Shown: positions 7,927 to 16,969 of the stretch, piece by piece
How positions within the stretch are numbered: the stretch's first letter is position 1
How the letters are laid out: each line of letters opens with the position of its first letter
IMG/VR virus record: IMGVR_UViG_3300030107_004138
Span: 1-36,659 of that record
Strand: one strand, 5' to 3'
From: a virus
Length of the DNA stretch: 36,659 nucleotides
Program-made: the position numbers and the translations under genes
Notes under the pieces: model-generated
Database searches by the model: none
What the model was told of the DNA's origin: nothing
The model's input: the letters and a program-made list of their open reading frames with translations, nothing else

Positions 7927-9540
7927 TTATGTCCAGATAGCATGGGATTCGGCCATTGACCATTCCATGCCAGCTTCGGTTAAGATCTGATCTACCCTAC
8001 GGTCAACACCTGAATTTTCAAGTGTTTGTACACCGACATAGATAGATGTATCACGATTTAGTCCATTACCAACAAGAGGTCTGTAGGCACAATGTTTCAT
8101 ATTAATACCTAACATCTTAACATTGGTTCCATCCAAATGCACATTACGTGCAACATTCATGTCACCATAAACTGTTGAGATAGTTGTAATATCAACACCA
8201 AACACTTTTTTACGACCTGTTAAACTCATGTCGGCCCTTGCTAGTGAATTTTCACCATTAGCACTTGGATTTGCAGCCTGAAAAGCCTGAACAGAACCAA
8301 GGTTATTGGCAAAATATCCACTTAGTTTATGCAACCAGTTGTATACATCTGTAGAACAGAAGAATACTGTTGCTCCACTATTGTTGTAGCGAGGATCAAG
8401 AAGATTTGATAGATCATCTAAGAAACCATCTTGAGACTTTGTTTGAGTATCCAAGCTAAAAGTATTACCATAGCTTGTAATGTAATCAACAGCACCTTGA
8501 GTGTATTGAATACTATCGCCATCTGTATACTGAGATCCAAATAGCAATGATGTTTCAATATCCCATTTGTGTTCGATCAACTTCTCACGCCATACACGTG
8601 CCCACTCACTAGATTCGAACTTCAATACTGTGGCACGAGCCGTATTGGTCATTGCCATTGAAGTTTTCCAGATCTGAGTAAGCCCATGATTGGATTGATA
8701 AGGTTGGTCGATCCAGGTTTCTGGAAAACCAGAACCTTCAGCATGTGCTGAACCAACTACATATGTTCTTGCTCTTTCGAGAAGAGATCCAATTGATTGA
8801 TCCGCTACTACTTCATCACCAGCTGCTCCACCAGGGCCGAAGTTATTATTGTAATAACCTGCGAATCCAACATAGCTGGAATCTGGTGCTTTTACAACTT
8901 TACACTCAACTACTGTAGGATATTTACTATCCTTTGCAGAGCCTTCGTATGAAGATGCATCAACTGATGATATCCTTGCAAGAATGTAACTTGCTCCCCA
9001 TGACGTAGTTGCAGAAGCACCATCTGTCATAGTTGGGATTTTGATTAATTGACCTGGTAAGAAGAACTTTGGTGTAGTCCCACTTGCTCCAACATCAACT
9101 TTATTTGATGTGTTACCATACACATTCTGTACGTTACCTTGATACTTATAATCACCTGCCATATATAGCTTTAAAGTATCACCAACTGCTACAGAAGTTC
9201 CAGTACCGCCATCATTATATGCTTCTATTGTAGAATCTGCAAATTCATCTGCACCATCATTTTGCACATATCCCATAACATAAGCATAACGTTTATTAAA
9301 CGAAGGACGTTTCTCTGTATACTTGAATTGAGGATCGTCTGTCGGTTTTTTTGCAGCCTGACTCAGAAATCTGAAAAACGGATCCTGAGGAATTGAAAGC
9401 TCAGATACTCTACTACCAAAATTATACTTTCTTCTGATATCACCAGTAGAAAGATTGGTACTTGTACCTGGGCCTCTTCCATCAAAGTCCGCTACAGTTA
9501 AGTCTGTGTTAGGCGTTATGACTGACACAAAATCAGACAT
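7927..9540 (-). CDS. Major capsid protein
   Basis: This gene encodes 537 aa, starting at 9540 behind AGGAG. The N-terminal part contains IRRKYNFGSRVSELSIPQDPFFRFLS and KPTDDPQFKYTEKRPSFNKRYAYV, a pattern I associate with major capsid proteins of marine and environmental tailed phages. The middle holds a beta-rich insertion (about residues 110-220). The C-terminal half contains LIEHKWDIETSLLFGSQY and TVFFCSTDVYNWLHKLSGYF. It ends in a beta/alpha region, RKKVFGVDITTISTVYGDM. Its place after the scaffold-like gene and the portal, with a decoration-like gene downstream, fits the canonical portal-scaffold-capsid order. An HK97-type fold is expected for the family but is not demonstrated here. Confidence 0.85.
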   Translation of the reverse strand: MSDFVSVITPNTDLTVADFDGRGPGTSTNLSTGDIRRKYNFGSRVSELSIPQDPFFRFLSQAAKKPTDDPQFKYTEKRPSFNKRYAYVMGYVQNDGADEFADSTIEAYNDGGTGTSVAVGDTLKLYMAGDYKYQGNVQNVYGNTSNKVDVGASGTTPKFFLPGQLIKIPTMTDGASATTSWGASYILARISSVDASSYEGSAKDSKYPTVVECKVVKAPDSSYVGFAGYYNNNFGPGGAAGDEVVADQSIGSLLERARTYVVGSAHAEGSGFPETWIDQPYQSNHGLTQIWKTSMAMTNTARATVLKFESSEWARVWREKLIEHKWDIETSLLFGSQYTDGDSIQYTQGAVDYITSYGNTFSLDTQTKSQDGFLDDLSNLLDPRYNNSGATVFFCSTDVYNWLHKLSGYFANNLGSVQAFQAANPSANGENSLARADMSLTGRKKVFGVDITTISTVYGDMNVARNVHLDGTNVKMLGINMKHCAYRPLVGNGLNRDTSIYVGVQTLENSGVDRRVDQILTEAGMEWSMAESHAIWT

Positions 9541-9584
9541 GTTTAACTCCTATTGTTTGCGTTCAGACAGACTATAAATTTTAT

Positions 9585-10487
9585 CTATCCAAACAGGTTG
9601 TCTAACTCACTGTCTGTACCCAATAAAGCATTGAAGACGGAATCGTCTGCAGACTTTTCTTGTGTACGACTGTTTGCTCCGCTGACTGTAGATGGCATGT
9701 TTCTAACATTTTTCATTTGGTTTAACATATCTTTTTTAGTTGCTTCTGCTACGTTACCAGCTACTTTCTGTTTATTTTTTAAATAGTTGATATCATCAAG
9801 AGTAAGTGTATGTGATTTTGCCCAACTGACTAAATCAGAGTATTCATCGTCAGACATGCCAGATTCCTTGCGGAATTTAGCTTCATCTTGTTTTCTCTTT
9901 GTTTCAGCCATTTGTTTAGACGCATTTGCTTTTTCTTGTTGTAGCATGCTACCTACTCTTTGTTGGACAATTCTATCTACATGAGCATTCATAACTTTTG
10001 CACTATCTGAATTGGGATCAGACATTGCATCTTGTTCACTGTAAATAAAATCCTCATCCAAACCTAGAGAAGATTGTATACTCTTCGATGGTTTCCCACC
10101 TGTAACCAAATAATCTCGGACATGCTCTACTAGCCCGCTATCATTTTTCATTGCCTCAAGAACAGGAACAAAAGCTTCGACACTTTTATACTGCTCAGCG
10201 AGCTTAACGGCTTCACGACTGCTATCAGCATATCGCTTTTTATAAGGGTTGCCGTCATCATCCCAGTCCACTGTTTTGGAGCCAACATTACTTTCAGTGC
10301 GAGTTACCTGTTTAGGGTCGCTTGGTTGTTGTTGGGTTGCCTCAGTGCTTTCTTGTATTCCCCCGTTCACCTCTTGATCGAGAGCTTCAAAGAAGGATTC
10401 TTCAGAAGAGCCAAATACATGTTGTTCCGCTTGCTGTTGAGCTGCGTCTTCAACTTCTGTAGTTGGGTTACTTACTGATTCATTCAT
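9585..10487 (-). CDS. Capsid scaffolding / assembly protein
   Basis: This gene encodes 300 aa, hydrophilic and helix-rich, with a start at 10487 after AAGAGG. The N-terminal 70 residues are Gln/Glu-rich and disordered. The centre has helices (SREAVKLAEQYKSVEAFVPVLEAM, VMNAHVDRIVQQRVGSMLQQEKANASKQMAE). The C-terminal tail is charged and ends DSELDNLFG. Acidic N-terminus, central coiled coil and short C-terminal helix is the usual architecture of phage scaffolding proteins. Its position between portal and major capsid genes is where scaffolds lie. No Ser-His protease motif is seen. Confidence 0.75.
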   Translation of the reverse strand: MNESVSNPTTEVEDAAQQQAEQHVFGSSEESFFEALDQEVNGGIQESTEATQQQPSDPKQVTRTESNVGSKTVDWDDDGNPYKKRYADSSREAVKLAEQYKSVEAFVPVLEAMKNDSGLVEHVRDYLVTGGKPSKSIQSSLGLDEDFIYSEQDAMSDPNSDSAKVMNAHVDRIVQQRVGSMLQQEKANASKQMAETKRKQDEAKFRKESGMSDDEYSDLVSWAKSHTLTLDDINYLKNKQKVAGNVAEATKKDMLNQMKNVRNMPSTVSGANSRTQEKSADDSVFNALLGTDSELDNLFG

Positions 10488-10522
10488 AATTAACCTCTTT
10501 TTAGTTATACTATTGAATTATT

Positions 10523-12823
10523 TTACGAATTATTTTTATTACCCTGCAACTGGTTTCGAGCTTTTTGTATTTCCATCGCCATCTCTTTCTTTTTTACATC
10601 AGCTTCATTACCCATTACATTCTGTAAGAGCTTTTGCTCTGCTTCAGTTTGTCTATAAGAATCTTTAGTCTCACCTTTAATTTCTTCTTTTTGTTTATTT
10701 ATTTCCATTTCAGCTTGCATGACTTTACCTTTAATTCCAGCTTGAACAAGTTGTCTTTCAAGAGTTTCAATAGTTCCTTCTTTATCCTTAAGAGCTTCTT
10801 GCATTTGCTGAAGTTGTCCTTGTAGCTGAGAATAAACACTTTTTCTCTTGGCGATAAGATCTTTCCGTTTTATATCTGTTTCAGCTAACACAGCTAAATC
10901 ATCTACAACACCAAGTTGCAATAGTTCTTTTAGTTCAGCTAAATATGCCCACCTATTAACAGGTAATGTAGATCCTGAAACAACACGAACATCAAATTTA
11001 GCAGAAGAAAAGTCCATAGACTTGCCGATAGCTTCTCCCATATCATTAAACATTGGAATATTTATTTCTACTTCTCTATCTTCTTGTAACGCAGAAGGTT
11101 GAACAATCCTAAATCGTTTATTTGCAGTATAGATAGACTGTGAATATTGCATAACAACTTCACCTAATTGTTTTAATGCTGGTTCTATAGAATTTTTCAT
11201 CCATTGTTTTACTCGTCTTGTCCCATATTCATCTAAAGCTAACATACCACGAAATGTTTCATGTTGTTGTTGTGTATCACCCTGCATAGAAGAATAAATA
11301 CCAGCAAGATATTCCATATCTGCTTTTCCTTCTTGAACAACAGTAAAAAAAGCATTTGAAAGAGGGGCGGGCATAACAGGAGTAGGTCTTTCTGTTCCTG
11401 GTCTTACTGGTAATAACGCACCTGGGGCAGAAGAATACTTTTCCCACATTTCTGCATCAATACTTCCTTCTTCAAACATCCATCGCAAACTACTTCCTAA
11501 TGATGCATTATGAACCATTATTTGATGCGATTTATTTATTTCCTTTTGTTTTCCAATTAATGGACTTACAGCAGAAATAGGATAAGGAGTTCCTGTCCAT
11601 TTGTAATGAAATGGAACTATTGGATATTCAGTAATATTTTCTGGTAAAATATATTCATACAATAGAGTGTCGCCAGCTAAACAACATTGCTTTATCCTTG
11701 TACCATAAAACTTTACAGCATCTACAAGGTTTACAGCAAAAGTTTTGTCTTTTAAAAGAACTTTATATTCTTTTTCAGAGATAATTTTATTTTCTATTTT
11801 AGATTGAGCTGCTTGCAATTCACTCATATATTCTTGTTCAGCAACTTGTAATTGTTGATTCATCATGTCCTGAGCTTTTTGCATTTCAAGTTCATAGCGT
11901 TCAGGTATCATCTTGCCTTCAGCTACAGCTTGTTCCATTTGTTGTTGCTGTTCAAGTAATTCAACTTCCATTTCTGATCGCATTTCTTTCATTCTTACTT
12001 GCACTTGTTGCTGTATAGCTTCTAGTTCTTCAGGAGATGGAGGTATACGATAAAATATATTCATGTATGCAACTTTTATTTTTTCATATACTTCAAAAAA
12101 CTCTATTAATGGCTCTTGTTCTCCTTCAGCAGTTATACCAATATCATCCATTGAATCATCATCATAAAGAAAAGTTCTTTGATCTCCTGTTCCCATAGGC
12201 CTTCTTGTATAGGAAAAATTAGTTTGTTCGTCACTACTTGCTTTTTCTATTTTTCGTTTATGGTCAGGAAATAATTTTATTAAATGACTTTTGGGAAGGA
12301 CTTTTCTTATCATAATATAAGAAGCATCCCTAAACATAATGTCTCTAGATTTTTGATCAACATAAATATCAAATGGTTCTGGCTGACTTATCTTAACTTC
12401 ACCCATTCCATTGTCAGCGTCTTTATCAATTTCTACCATTAAATAACCTAAGCTTTTTGTAATAGAATCGTTTACAGCATTTGAATACAATGTATCTCCA
12501 TCAGACTTGCCCCAAATATAATCTGCGATATCGCTAAATACTGCAGCTACGGCAGAATCGCTACCTTCTACTCCAATAGCTTGCCATCTTGGGTTATTAG
12601 CAGTAGCATAGTAATTTAACATTTCTACCACAGGCAATATCCTGTTAATAGTAAAGGTGGGCATACCTTGTTCACGAAGAGAAGCCAGTTCTGTTTCTTT
12701 TAATTGTTCATCGTGTGCAAAGTCATATCCTTCTTGATTGACATTTTGCCATTGTTCTCTTATAAAATTATTACTGTAATGAAACAGTTGCCGAACCATA
12801 TCAGCTTTTTTCTTTTTAGCCAT
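10523..12823 (-). CDS. Portal protein (P22-like)
   Basis: This gene encodes 766 aa and starts at 12823 by TAATG overlap with the upstream gene. Features of large P22-type portals are visible: an N-terminal region with YSNNFIREQWQNVN and FTINRILPVVEMLNYYATANNPRW; the central QPEPFDIYVDQKSRD; FHYKWTGTPYPISAVSPLIGKQKEINKSHQIM; and PALKQLGEVVMQYSQSIYTANKRFRIV. A Gln/Glu-rich coiled-coil insertion lies at about residues 270-350. The C-terminal 150 residues are another coiled coil (QLQGQLQQMQEAL...), suiting the helical barrel of P22-like portals. It follows terminase and precedes scaffold and capsid genes. The dodecameric DNA-entry vertex role is family knowledge. Confidence 0.88.
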   Translation of the reverse strand: MAKKKKADMVRQLFHYSNNFIREQWQNVNQEGYDFAHDEQLKETELASLREQGMPTFTINRILPVVEMLNYYATANNPRWQAIGVEGSDSAVAAVFSDIADYIWGKSDGDTLYSNAVNDSITKSLGYLMVEIDKDADNGMGEVKISQPEPFDIYVDQKSRDIMFRDASYIMIRKVLPKSHLIKLFPDHKRKIEKASSDEQTNFSYTRRPMGTGDQRTFLYDDDSMDDIGITAEGEQEPLIEFFEVYEKIKVAYMNIFYRIPPSPEELEAIQQQVQVRMKEMRSEMEVELLEQQQQMEQAVAEGKMIPERYELEMQKAQDMMNQQLQVAEQEYMSELQAAQSKIENKIISEKEYKVLLKDKTFAVNLVDAVKFYGTRIKQCCLAGDTLLYEYILPENITEYPIVPFHYKWTGTPYPISAVSPLIGKQKEINKSHQIMVHNASLGSSLRWMFEEGSIDAEMWEKYSSAPGALLPVRPGTERPTPVMPAPLSNAFFTVVQEGKADMEYLAGIYSSMQGDTQQQHETFRGMLALDEYGTRRVKQWMKNSIEPALKQLGEVVMQYSQSIYTANKRFRIVQPSALQEDREVEINIPMFNDMGEAIGKSMDFSSAKFDVRVVSGSTLPVNRWAYLAELKELLQLGVVDDLAVLAETDIKRKDLIAKRKSVYSQLQGQLQQMQEALKDKEGTIETLERQLVQAGIKGKVMQAEMEINKQKEEIKGETKDSYRQTEAEQKLLQNVMGNEADVKKKEMAMEIQKARNQLQGNKNNS

Positions 12824-13452
12824 TATTTATATCCTCTATATGTAGCTTTTCCTTTTATAACTGGAGTGTTCATTTCAAACAAAGGTGATCCCAGTCTTCT
12901 TAATAAATTTGTGGGTGTTAATATTGGTTCATGTCGATCTACTGAAACATTCCATTTATCTTCAAAATTCCCTTCTTCGTCAAAATAGACATCTCCTAAT
13001 AATTCTTCTTTACCTTTTAGCATTAGTTTATAATTACGATCTGGATTATAAGCATATATATCTTTTGCCACTGCTTGTGTAAATGCAAGATCTAATCTAT
13101 CTTGAAATCCTTTGCCAAATTTTGTTTCAGGGTTCGGAGTAAATTCATTAACTCCAGTTTTTTCTAACGGACTTTCTTCAGGACTGTAAAGAACCTTATC
13201 AGACAATTTTTCCCAGGATTTGTCAACCCAAGCATCCCAAAGTTTTTTATCAGTTAATACTTTTTCACTATACATTTCCTTTGGTACTCTTACATTAGTA
13301 CTATATTCGTACCTAGGTTCGATACCTAAAAGCCTTGAAGTAAGTTCAGACTCACCAGGAACATATGTTTTTGTAAAACCTGGCAAACTTACATTTTCAT
13401 ATATCCATTCTGCAGCTTCAGGGTATTTTGCTTTTTTTATAGGTTCAGCCAT
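12823..13452 (-). CDS. Unknown protein between terminase and portal
   Basis: The likely start is ATG 13452 (MAEPIKKAKYPEAAEW, 209 aa), because that ATG overlaps the terminase stop as TAATG. A start five codons upstream, inside the terminase frame, has no such arrangement. The protein is hydrophilic and Tyr/Lys/Glu-rich, with segments PEAAEWIYENVSLPGFTKTY, WDAWVDKSWEKLSDKVLYSP and DYVFDEEGNF-like acidic loops. There is no membrane segment or catalytic motif. It ends in TAATG overlap with the portal gene, so it is tightly coupled to packaging and portal genes. A packaging-accessory or portal-associated role is a guess from position. Confidence 0.55.
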   Translation of the reverse strand: MAEPIKKAKYPEAAEWIYENVSLPGFTKTYVPGESELTSRLLGIEPRYEYSTNVRVPKEMYSEKVLTDKKLWDAWVDKSWEKLSDKVLYSPEESPLEKTGVNEFTPNPETKFGKGFQDRLDLAFTQAVAKDIYAYNPDRNYKLMLKGKEELLGDVYFDEEGNFEDKWNVSVDRHEPILTPTNLLRRLGSPLFEMNTPVIKGKATYRGYK

Positions 13453-15008
13453 TATGCGATTACCCAATCTCGTACTTTTGGTTTTCGTTTATACCAATTA
13501 CCATCTTTATTCTGCTTAGAGTTCATAGGTGGATGTGCATATTTACACGCATATGCTAATGCATCAATAGTATCATCATGTGCCATACGAGGGCCAAAGG
13601 TTATTATTTCTCTATGTAGATCGTACATTTCTTTTTTTAGATGTATTTGTCCTACTGCAAATCTTTGTGCCAATACTTCTTGTATCCTATCACGTTTACT
13701 CATTCTATTTCCAGGTAATTCAGGTTTCCATCCGATACTAAAATCATTTCTTCTACGCATTTCTGACTGTAATGCCTGGAATATTGGCTTACTCATACTA
13801 GTATCTTCTACTGTAAACAATGAAGGATGAAAAGAATGAGCATAATCAAACATATAATCTACAATACCTTTTCTATCTTCTCCTAGAATAGACACCACAG
13901 GAATAGATCTTTTTCTAATATAATCTAAAACATAGATATTATTTTCTGGAGTAACAGCCACTACAAGCAGTACAGAGAAATCACTATCTCTTCTTGCACT
14001 ATCGGTGGCAGGGTCAACCCCACAGAACACGTTGCAGGGTTGAGTGTCCTGCCCATTAGGCGTAATGAAGGATAGCCCTGTTTCCTCATCATGGGTAAAG
14101 CTCCCATCCCAATGCTTAATATGATCTCTAGTAAAGATAGCGTCATCAGCACTCTGTACTTCCATCATATATTCTTGATAAAACTTTTGAGGCTGACCTG
14201 AATCAGCATAAAATTTCTTTTTACGTTCCATTTCTTTATGACCAAACCAAGAAGGCCAAAGAGGAGTACTATCATCCATTATAGCTTTATACGTAATTAC
14301 TTTCCAGCTAAATTGCTCTTTTTCTTTTTTGGCTTTATCGTGTCCAACAAGAATGTTTTGAATAAATGAATCAAAGTGAACAGGCGTTCCGTTAATTCTG
14401 AGCCTACCATCGGCAGGTTCAAGTGCAGGGAATACAACTGCTGTAACCAGATTCGAAATTTTTGCTCTGGATTCGGGGGTGATAGTATTATTTTCATCTT
14501 CAAAGTCATCCAAGACAATAAGATCATACCTTTTATGCAGCTTAGCACCGCCACGAATCCCCGATAGATTAGATTTGGATATGAGTTTACACCCGTTTGA
14601 TAGTTCGATATCATCTTCAGTCCATTTTCTCCCTTTTAAATCCCCAAAATAATACTTGACTTTATCATTATACTCTATATGGTACTTGATATAGTCAAGA
14701 TTTGGTACTGAGATTTTTGATGAAGCTGCAACCCAGCCATAGAACAGCGGATCCGTTGCAAAACAGAAATCATGCATAATATTGCACTTGGTTAATACTG
14801 TTTTACCATGACCTCTAGGTAGGATAATAGCTAATTGCCTATAATTCTTGTCCATTAACGCATCTGTTACTTCATAATGAAAGAATGGAGTTTCAGAACG
14901 CATGAAATCTTCTGGAAGAAATAATTTTCCAAAAGCTATTAGGTCTTTTTTAGCTAATTCTAGCTGTTCTTCGGCTTTTGATACAACTTTTTTATTAATA
15001 TTTGCCAT
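13452..15008 (-). CDS. terL: Terminase large subunit (DNA-packaging ATPase-nuclease)
   Basis: This gene encodes 518 aa. The ATPase domain has a Walker A-like motif, LPRGHGKT (Lys69, Thr70), and a Walker B, LIVLDDFEDE (Asp167/Asp168). It also has the coupling-type segment RLRINGTPVHFDSF (about residues 202-215). The RNase H-like nuclease domain shows CGVDPATDSARRDSDFSVL (Asp332), FTVEDTSMSK (Glu401/Asp402) and MAHDDTIDALAYACKY (Asp478/Asp479, Asp482), the acidic residues expected for metal binding. Length is normal for TerL. Its start at 15008 has only a weak SD (AAGGT). It packages DNA through the portal encoded two genes downstream, with the small subunit upstream. Confidence 0.93.
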   Translation of the reverse strand: MANINKKVVSKAEEQLELAKKDLIAFGKLFLPEDFMRSETPFFHYEVTDALMDKNYRQLAIILPRGHGKTVLTKCNIMHDFCFATDPLFYGWVAASSKISVPNLDYIKYHIEYNDKVKYYFGDLKGRKWTEDDIELSNGCKLISKSNLSGIRGGAKLHKRYDLIVLDDFEDENNTITPESRAKISNLVTAVVFPALEPADGRLRINGTPVHFDSFIQNILVGHDKAKKEKEQFSWKVITYKAIMDDSTPLWPSWFGHKEMERKKKFYADSGQPQKFYQEYMMEVQSADDAIFTRDHIKHWDGSFTHDEETGLSFITPNGQDTQPCNVFCGVDPATDSARRDSDFSVLLVVAVTPENNIYVLDYIRKRSIPVVSILGEDRKGIVDYMFDYAHSFHPSLFTVEDTSMSKPIFQALQSEMRRRNDFSIGWKPELPGNRMSKRDRIQEVLAQRFAVGQIHLKKEMYDLHREIITFGPRMAHDDTIDALAYACKYAHPPMNSKQNKDGNWYKRKPKVRDWVIA

Positions 15009-15053
15009 TTATTGTACCTTATTATACAAATAATAGCAATTATAAGGCAAAAA

Positions 15054-15206
15054 CTATAACTTATCGAATTTTTCTTCTATTTTTTTGAATTGTTTTATTA
15101 AAAACCACCTCATCAGGTAATGATATGCTAATAATAGTACAGCTAAATACACTACTATAAACACATCAAAGCCGTTCTGAGACAATGATTGCAGCCAATA
15201 TTTCAT
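15054..15206 (-). CDS. Micro membrane protein (50 aa), holin-like by shape
   Basis: This small gene reads MKYWLQSLSQNGFDVFIVVY and continues through LAVLLLAYHYLMRWF to a charged tail, IKQFKKIEEKFDKL. One membrane helix spans about residues 14-35, with a basic/acidic cytoplasmic-type C-terminus. The ATG at 15206 overlaps the terminase small subunit stop as ATGA and is preceded by AAAGGAG, so it is likely translated. Small membrane peptides near terminase genes are sometimes holins or Rz-type lysis components. Nothing here proves lysis. Confidence 0.7.
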   Translation of the reverse strand: MKYWLQSLSQNGFDVFIVVYLAVLLLAYHYLMRWFLIKQFKKIEEKFDKL

Positions 15207-15934
15207 ACCTCTAACTCCTTTGGACGTTCAACAGCTTCTATCTGATCATCAGTGAAGCCTTGAAATAACGCTCCCGTTACTTGTGTTACCTTTGTACTGG
15301 ACTTATCTTCCAGGTCAAGGATATCAGAAAGTTTAAATAATGCCTTTAAACGGACATCTGGCTTTTCGCTAGTATCCGCTTCTGCCTTTATTCTATCCAA
15401 AATATACTTTGGACTAATTCCTAATTCCTTTACAATAGGCTCTAATTCTTTTTTCATAGCTTTTATTACCCTTTCTGTTTTAATAAGATTAGCAGATTTT
15501 GTATTTGCATAGTGAGGATTATTGGTGGGGAATGCCTTGAGATACGATTGCTGTGCTGTGAGTCCAGAGGAAAGGTATTGAACAAACAATACCTCGTTTT
15601 TTGAGAGCGTAGTTCGGGAGTGGACTCTCTCGTCAGCAGATAATTCCCCACCAAATGAGTATATATTCCTTCTTTTCGATGTATCCATCTTGGTACGTGG
15701 AAGGCACACAAAGGTTCCCGTGCAAGTTCCTATATATTTACGGATACGGTTTTTACCCTTATCACGTATCATAGTACCTGCTCGTAGAACTTGTACAACA
15801 CATCCATCATCAGCTAATACCCAGTCTCCAACTTCTCCTGAACGCCAACGCTCTCTTACTTTTATATCAGATGGGACTTCATCCATAGATTCAAATACTG
15901 TATGATTAATTTTATTTACTTTATAATGTCTCAT
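15203..15934 (-). CDS. terS: Terminase small subunit with an extra N-terminal beta domain
   Basis: This gene encodes 243 aa. Residues about 110-243 look like a phage terminase small subunit. They start with a helix-turn-helix (TLSKNEVLFVQYLSSGLTAQQSYLKAFP, then NTKSANLIKTERVIKAMKKE). A helical oligomerisation region follows (LGISPKYILDRIKAEADTSEKPDVRLKALFKLSDIL). Residues 1-100 are unusual for the family: a short beta-rich unit with GEVGDWVLADDGCVVQVLR and KYIGTCTGTFVCLP, reminiscent of an SH3-like barrel. The gene lies directly before the TM peptide and TerL. A GC hairpin overlaps its only SD-like sequence (GGGGG). TerS recognises packaging sites in known systems; the added domain may alter DNA or partner binding. 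Confidence 0.75.
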   Translation of the reverse strand: MRHYKVNKINHTVFESMDEVPSDIKVRERWRSGEVGDWVLADDGCVVQVLRAGTMIRDKGKNRIRKYIGTCTGTFVCLPRTKMDTSKRRNIYSFGGELSADERVHSRTTLSKNEVLFVQYLSSGLTAQQSYLKAFPTNNPHYANTKSANLIKTERVIKAMKKELEPIVKELGISPKYILDRIKAEADTSEKPDVRLKALFKLSDILDLEDKSSTKVTQVTGALFQGFTDDQIEAVERPKELEV

Positions 15935-15940
15935 AATATA

Positions 15941-15956
15941 GCCCCCGTCAGGGGGC
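15941..15956 (-). promoter_or_regulatory. Hairpin covering the terminase small-subunit ribosome binding site
   Basis: GCCCCC (15941-15946), loop GTCA and GGGGGC (15951-15956) form a perfect 6-bp GC stem. On the minus-strand mRNA the 3' arm reads GGGGGC and lies about 6 bases before the ATG at 15934. It is also the only SD-like sequence there, so folding would mask it. It lies between the 68-aa gene and terS. Without a U-run it is not a normal terminator. Confidence 0.5.
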
Positions 15957-15963
15957 GTAGTGG

Positions 15964-16170
15964 TTAAGCAAGCCCTATAATATTATAATTCTTCCTTATT
16001 AGCATATCCAAAAAATCTTTAAAACCATCTTCTTCTGCTGCTACAGCTGCTGCTTCAATGTTTGGATCTGGTATCTCAATTTGTTTTTCAATATTATATT
16101 GCTCTTCTTTAATAAACTCTACCTCTTCTAATTGCTCATTAATACCTATAGTCAATTTATATATCTTCAT
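15964..16170 (-). CDS. Small acidic protein, first gene of the leftward operon
   Basis: The likely product is 68 aa from ATG 16170 (MKIYKLTIGINEQLEEVEF...). A longer form starting at 16194 adds a hydrophobic octapeptide and is less convincing. Neither has a clear SD, so translation may be weak. The sequence has an N-terminal beta/alpha look (KIYKLTIG, then EVEFIKEEQ), an acidic middle and an Ala-rich segment (EAAAVAAEEDGFKDFLDMLI). It is the promoter-proximal gene of the late operon. I do not recognise it. It could be a small regulator or simply an accessory protein. Confidence 0.4.
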   Translation of the reverse strand: MKIYKLTIGINEQLEEVEFIKEEQYNIEKQIEIPDPNIEAAAVAAEEDGFKDFLDMLIRKNYNIIGLA

Positions 16171-16587
16171 ACTGTAAAATAAGCATACTAACACTTAATA
16201 GATAGACTTTTCCCCTGAGGTTTAAGCATTTAACTGAAAATTTCACCCTAAGCCAGTCATTTCTCCCTTACTCAAGACTTATATTTCAGCAGTTTTTAGT
16301 AGTATCGGGGACAATTCGATTAAACTATGTTGAAAAATCTATAACCCGACTTCTGAGCCTCATAGTAGAACTATTGCAAGGGTACTAAAAGGCTGATATT
16401 CTACGAATCTACTGGGGCAAATATAGAAAAAATATTAGAAATACAAAAAGGTTTAAAAATTGTGGCATTTTAGTGCTTGGTGTTTTATATACACCCACCC
16501 CACTATCGTGGGATTTTCACTAACGTGATTACGTTATTTTTCATTTTGAATTATTTAATTACTTTTTGAATAATAAGGAGGCTTAAC
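16171..16587. promoter_or_regulatory. Divergent control region between leftward late and rightward early genes
   Basis: About 400 bases without a convincing gene, between operons that point away from each other, so promoters for both are expected here. Visible elements: a hairpin CCCAC-TATC-GTGGG followed by ATTTTC (16499-16518); a second hairpin AACGT-GATT-ACGTT followed by ATTTTTC (16522-16542), both terminator-like on the plus strand; and a weak sigma70-like pair, TTGTGG with 17-base spacing to TTTTAT, near 16460-16490. The early gene start is preceded by TAAGGAGG. No clear leftward -35/-10 pair was found. Phage-specific promoters or a virion polymerase could recognise other sequences here. 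Confidence 0.45.
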
Positions 16588-16938
16588 ATGGGTGCACGTA
16601 TAAGTAAATCTCGAAGAAACAGAGATACTTGGTATGATGCTGATTCACTGCACGGAATAGGTCAACACTTAGATACCATGTCAACTAAGTTGATGGTAAG
16701 TCAAACTGCTGCTATGCTGTCTGAAGTAGATCCTGAAGACGGACTACAGTTAGCTGGTACTATACTAAGTGCTGCAAGACCACAAGGTGGTAAAGAGGTG
16801 ATGATTAACGCTGCCATGATAATACCTAAAGGACAACAGGATGCAATTGAAGTCGCTGATCCAGATATGCAAAAGATATTGATGGATGGTGGTGGTACAT
16901 TTGTGTCTGAAGTCCAGGTAGTACGCAAGGTGCGGTAG
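16588..16938 (+). CDS. First early gene, unknown function (116 aa)
   Basis: This gene encodes 116 aa with a very strong SD (AAGGAGG, 7 bases before the ATG), so it is probably highly expressed. The N-terminus is basic (MGARISKSRRNRDTWY). A helical region follows (GIGQHLDTMSTKLMVSQTAAMLSEV, LQLAGTILSAARP), then a beta-like C-terminus, GGTFVSEVQVVRKVR. There is no membrane segment or cysteine. It lies first behind the divergent control region and is followed by a G/C hairpin, so it may be a separate early transcript. I do not recognise the family. Its position resembles that of host-takeover or early regulatory proteins, which is inference. Confidence 0.55.
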   Translation: MGARISKSRRNRDTWYDADSLHGIGQHLDTMSTKLMVSQTAAMLSEVDPEDGLQLAGTILSAARPQGGKEVMINAAMIIPKGQQDAIEVADPDMQKILMDGGGTFVSEVQVVRKVR

Positions 16939-16969
16939 TTATACTAACTTAAGGGAGAGACAACCCTGA

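Noticed and set aside
14297-14614. Overlapping minus-strand frames inside the terminase gene (also 13961-14152)
   Set aside because: They lie wholly inside terL in another frame, lack SDs and have no independent support.
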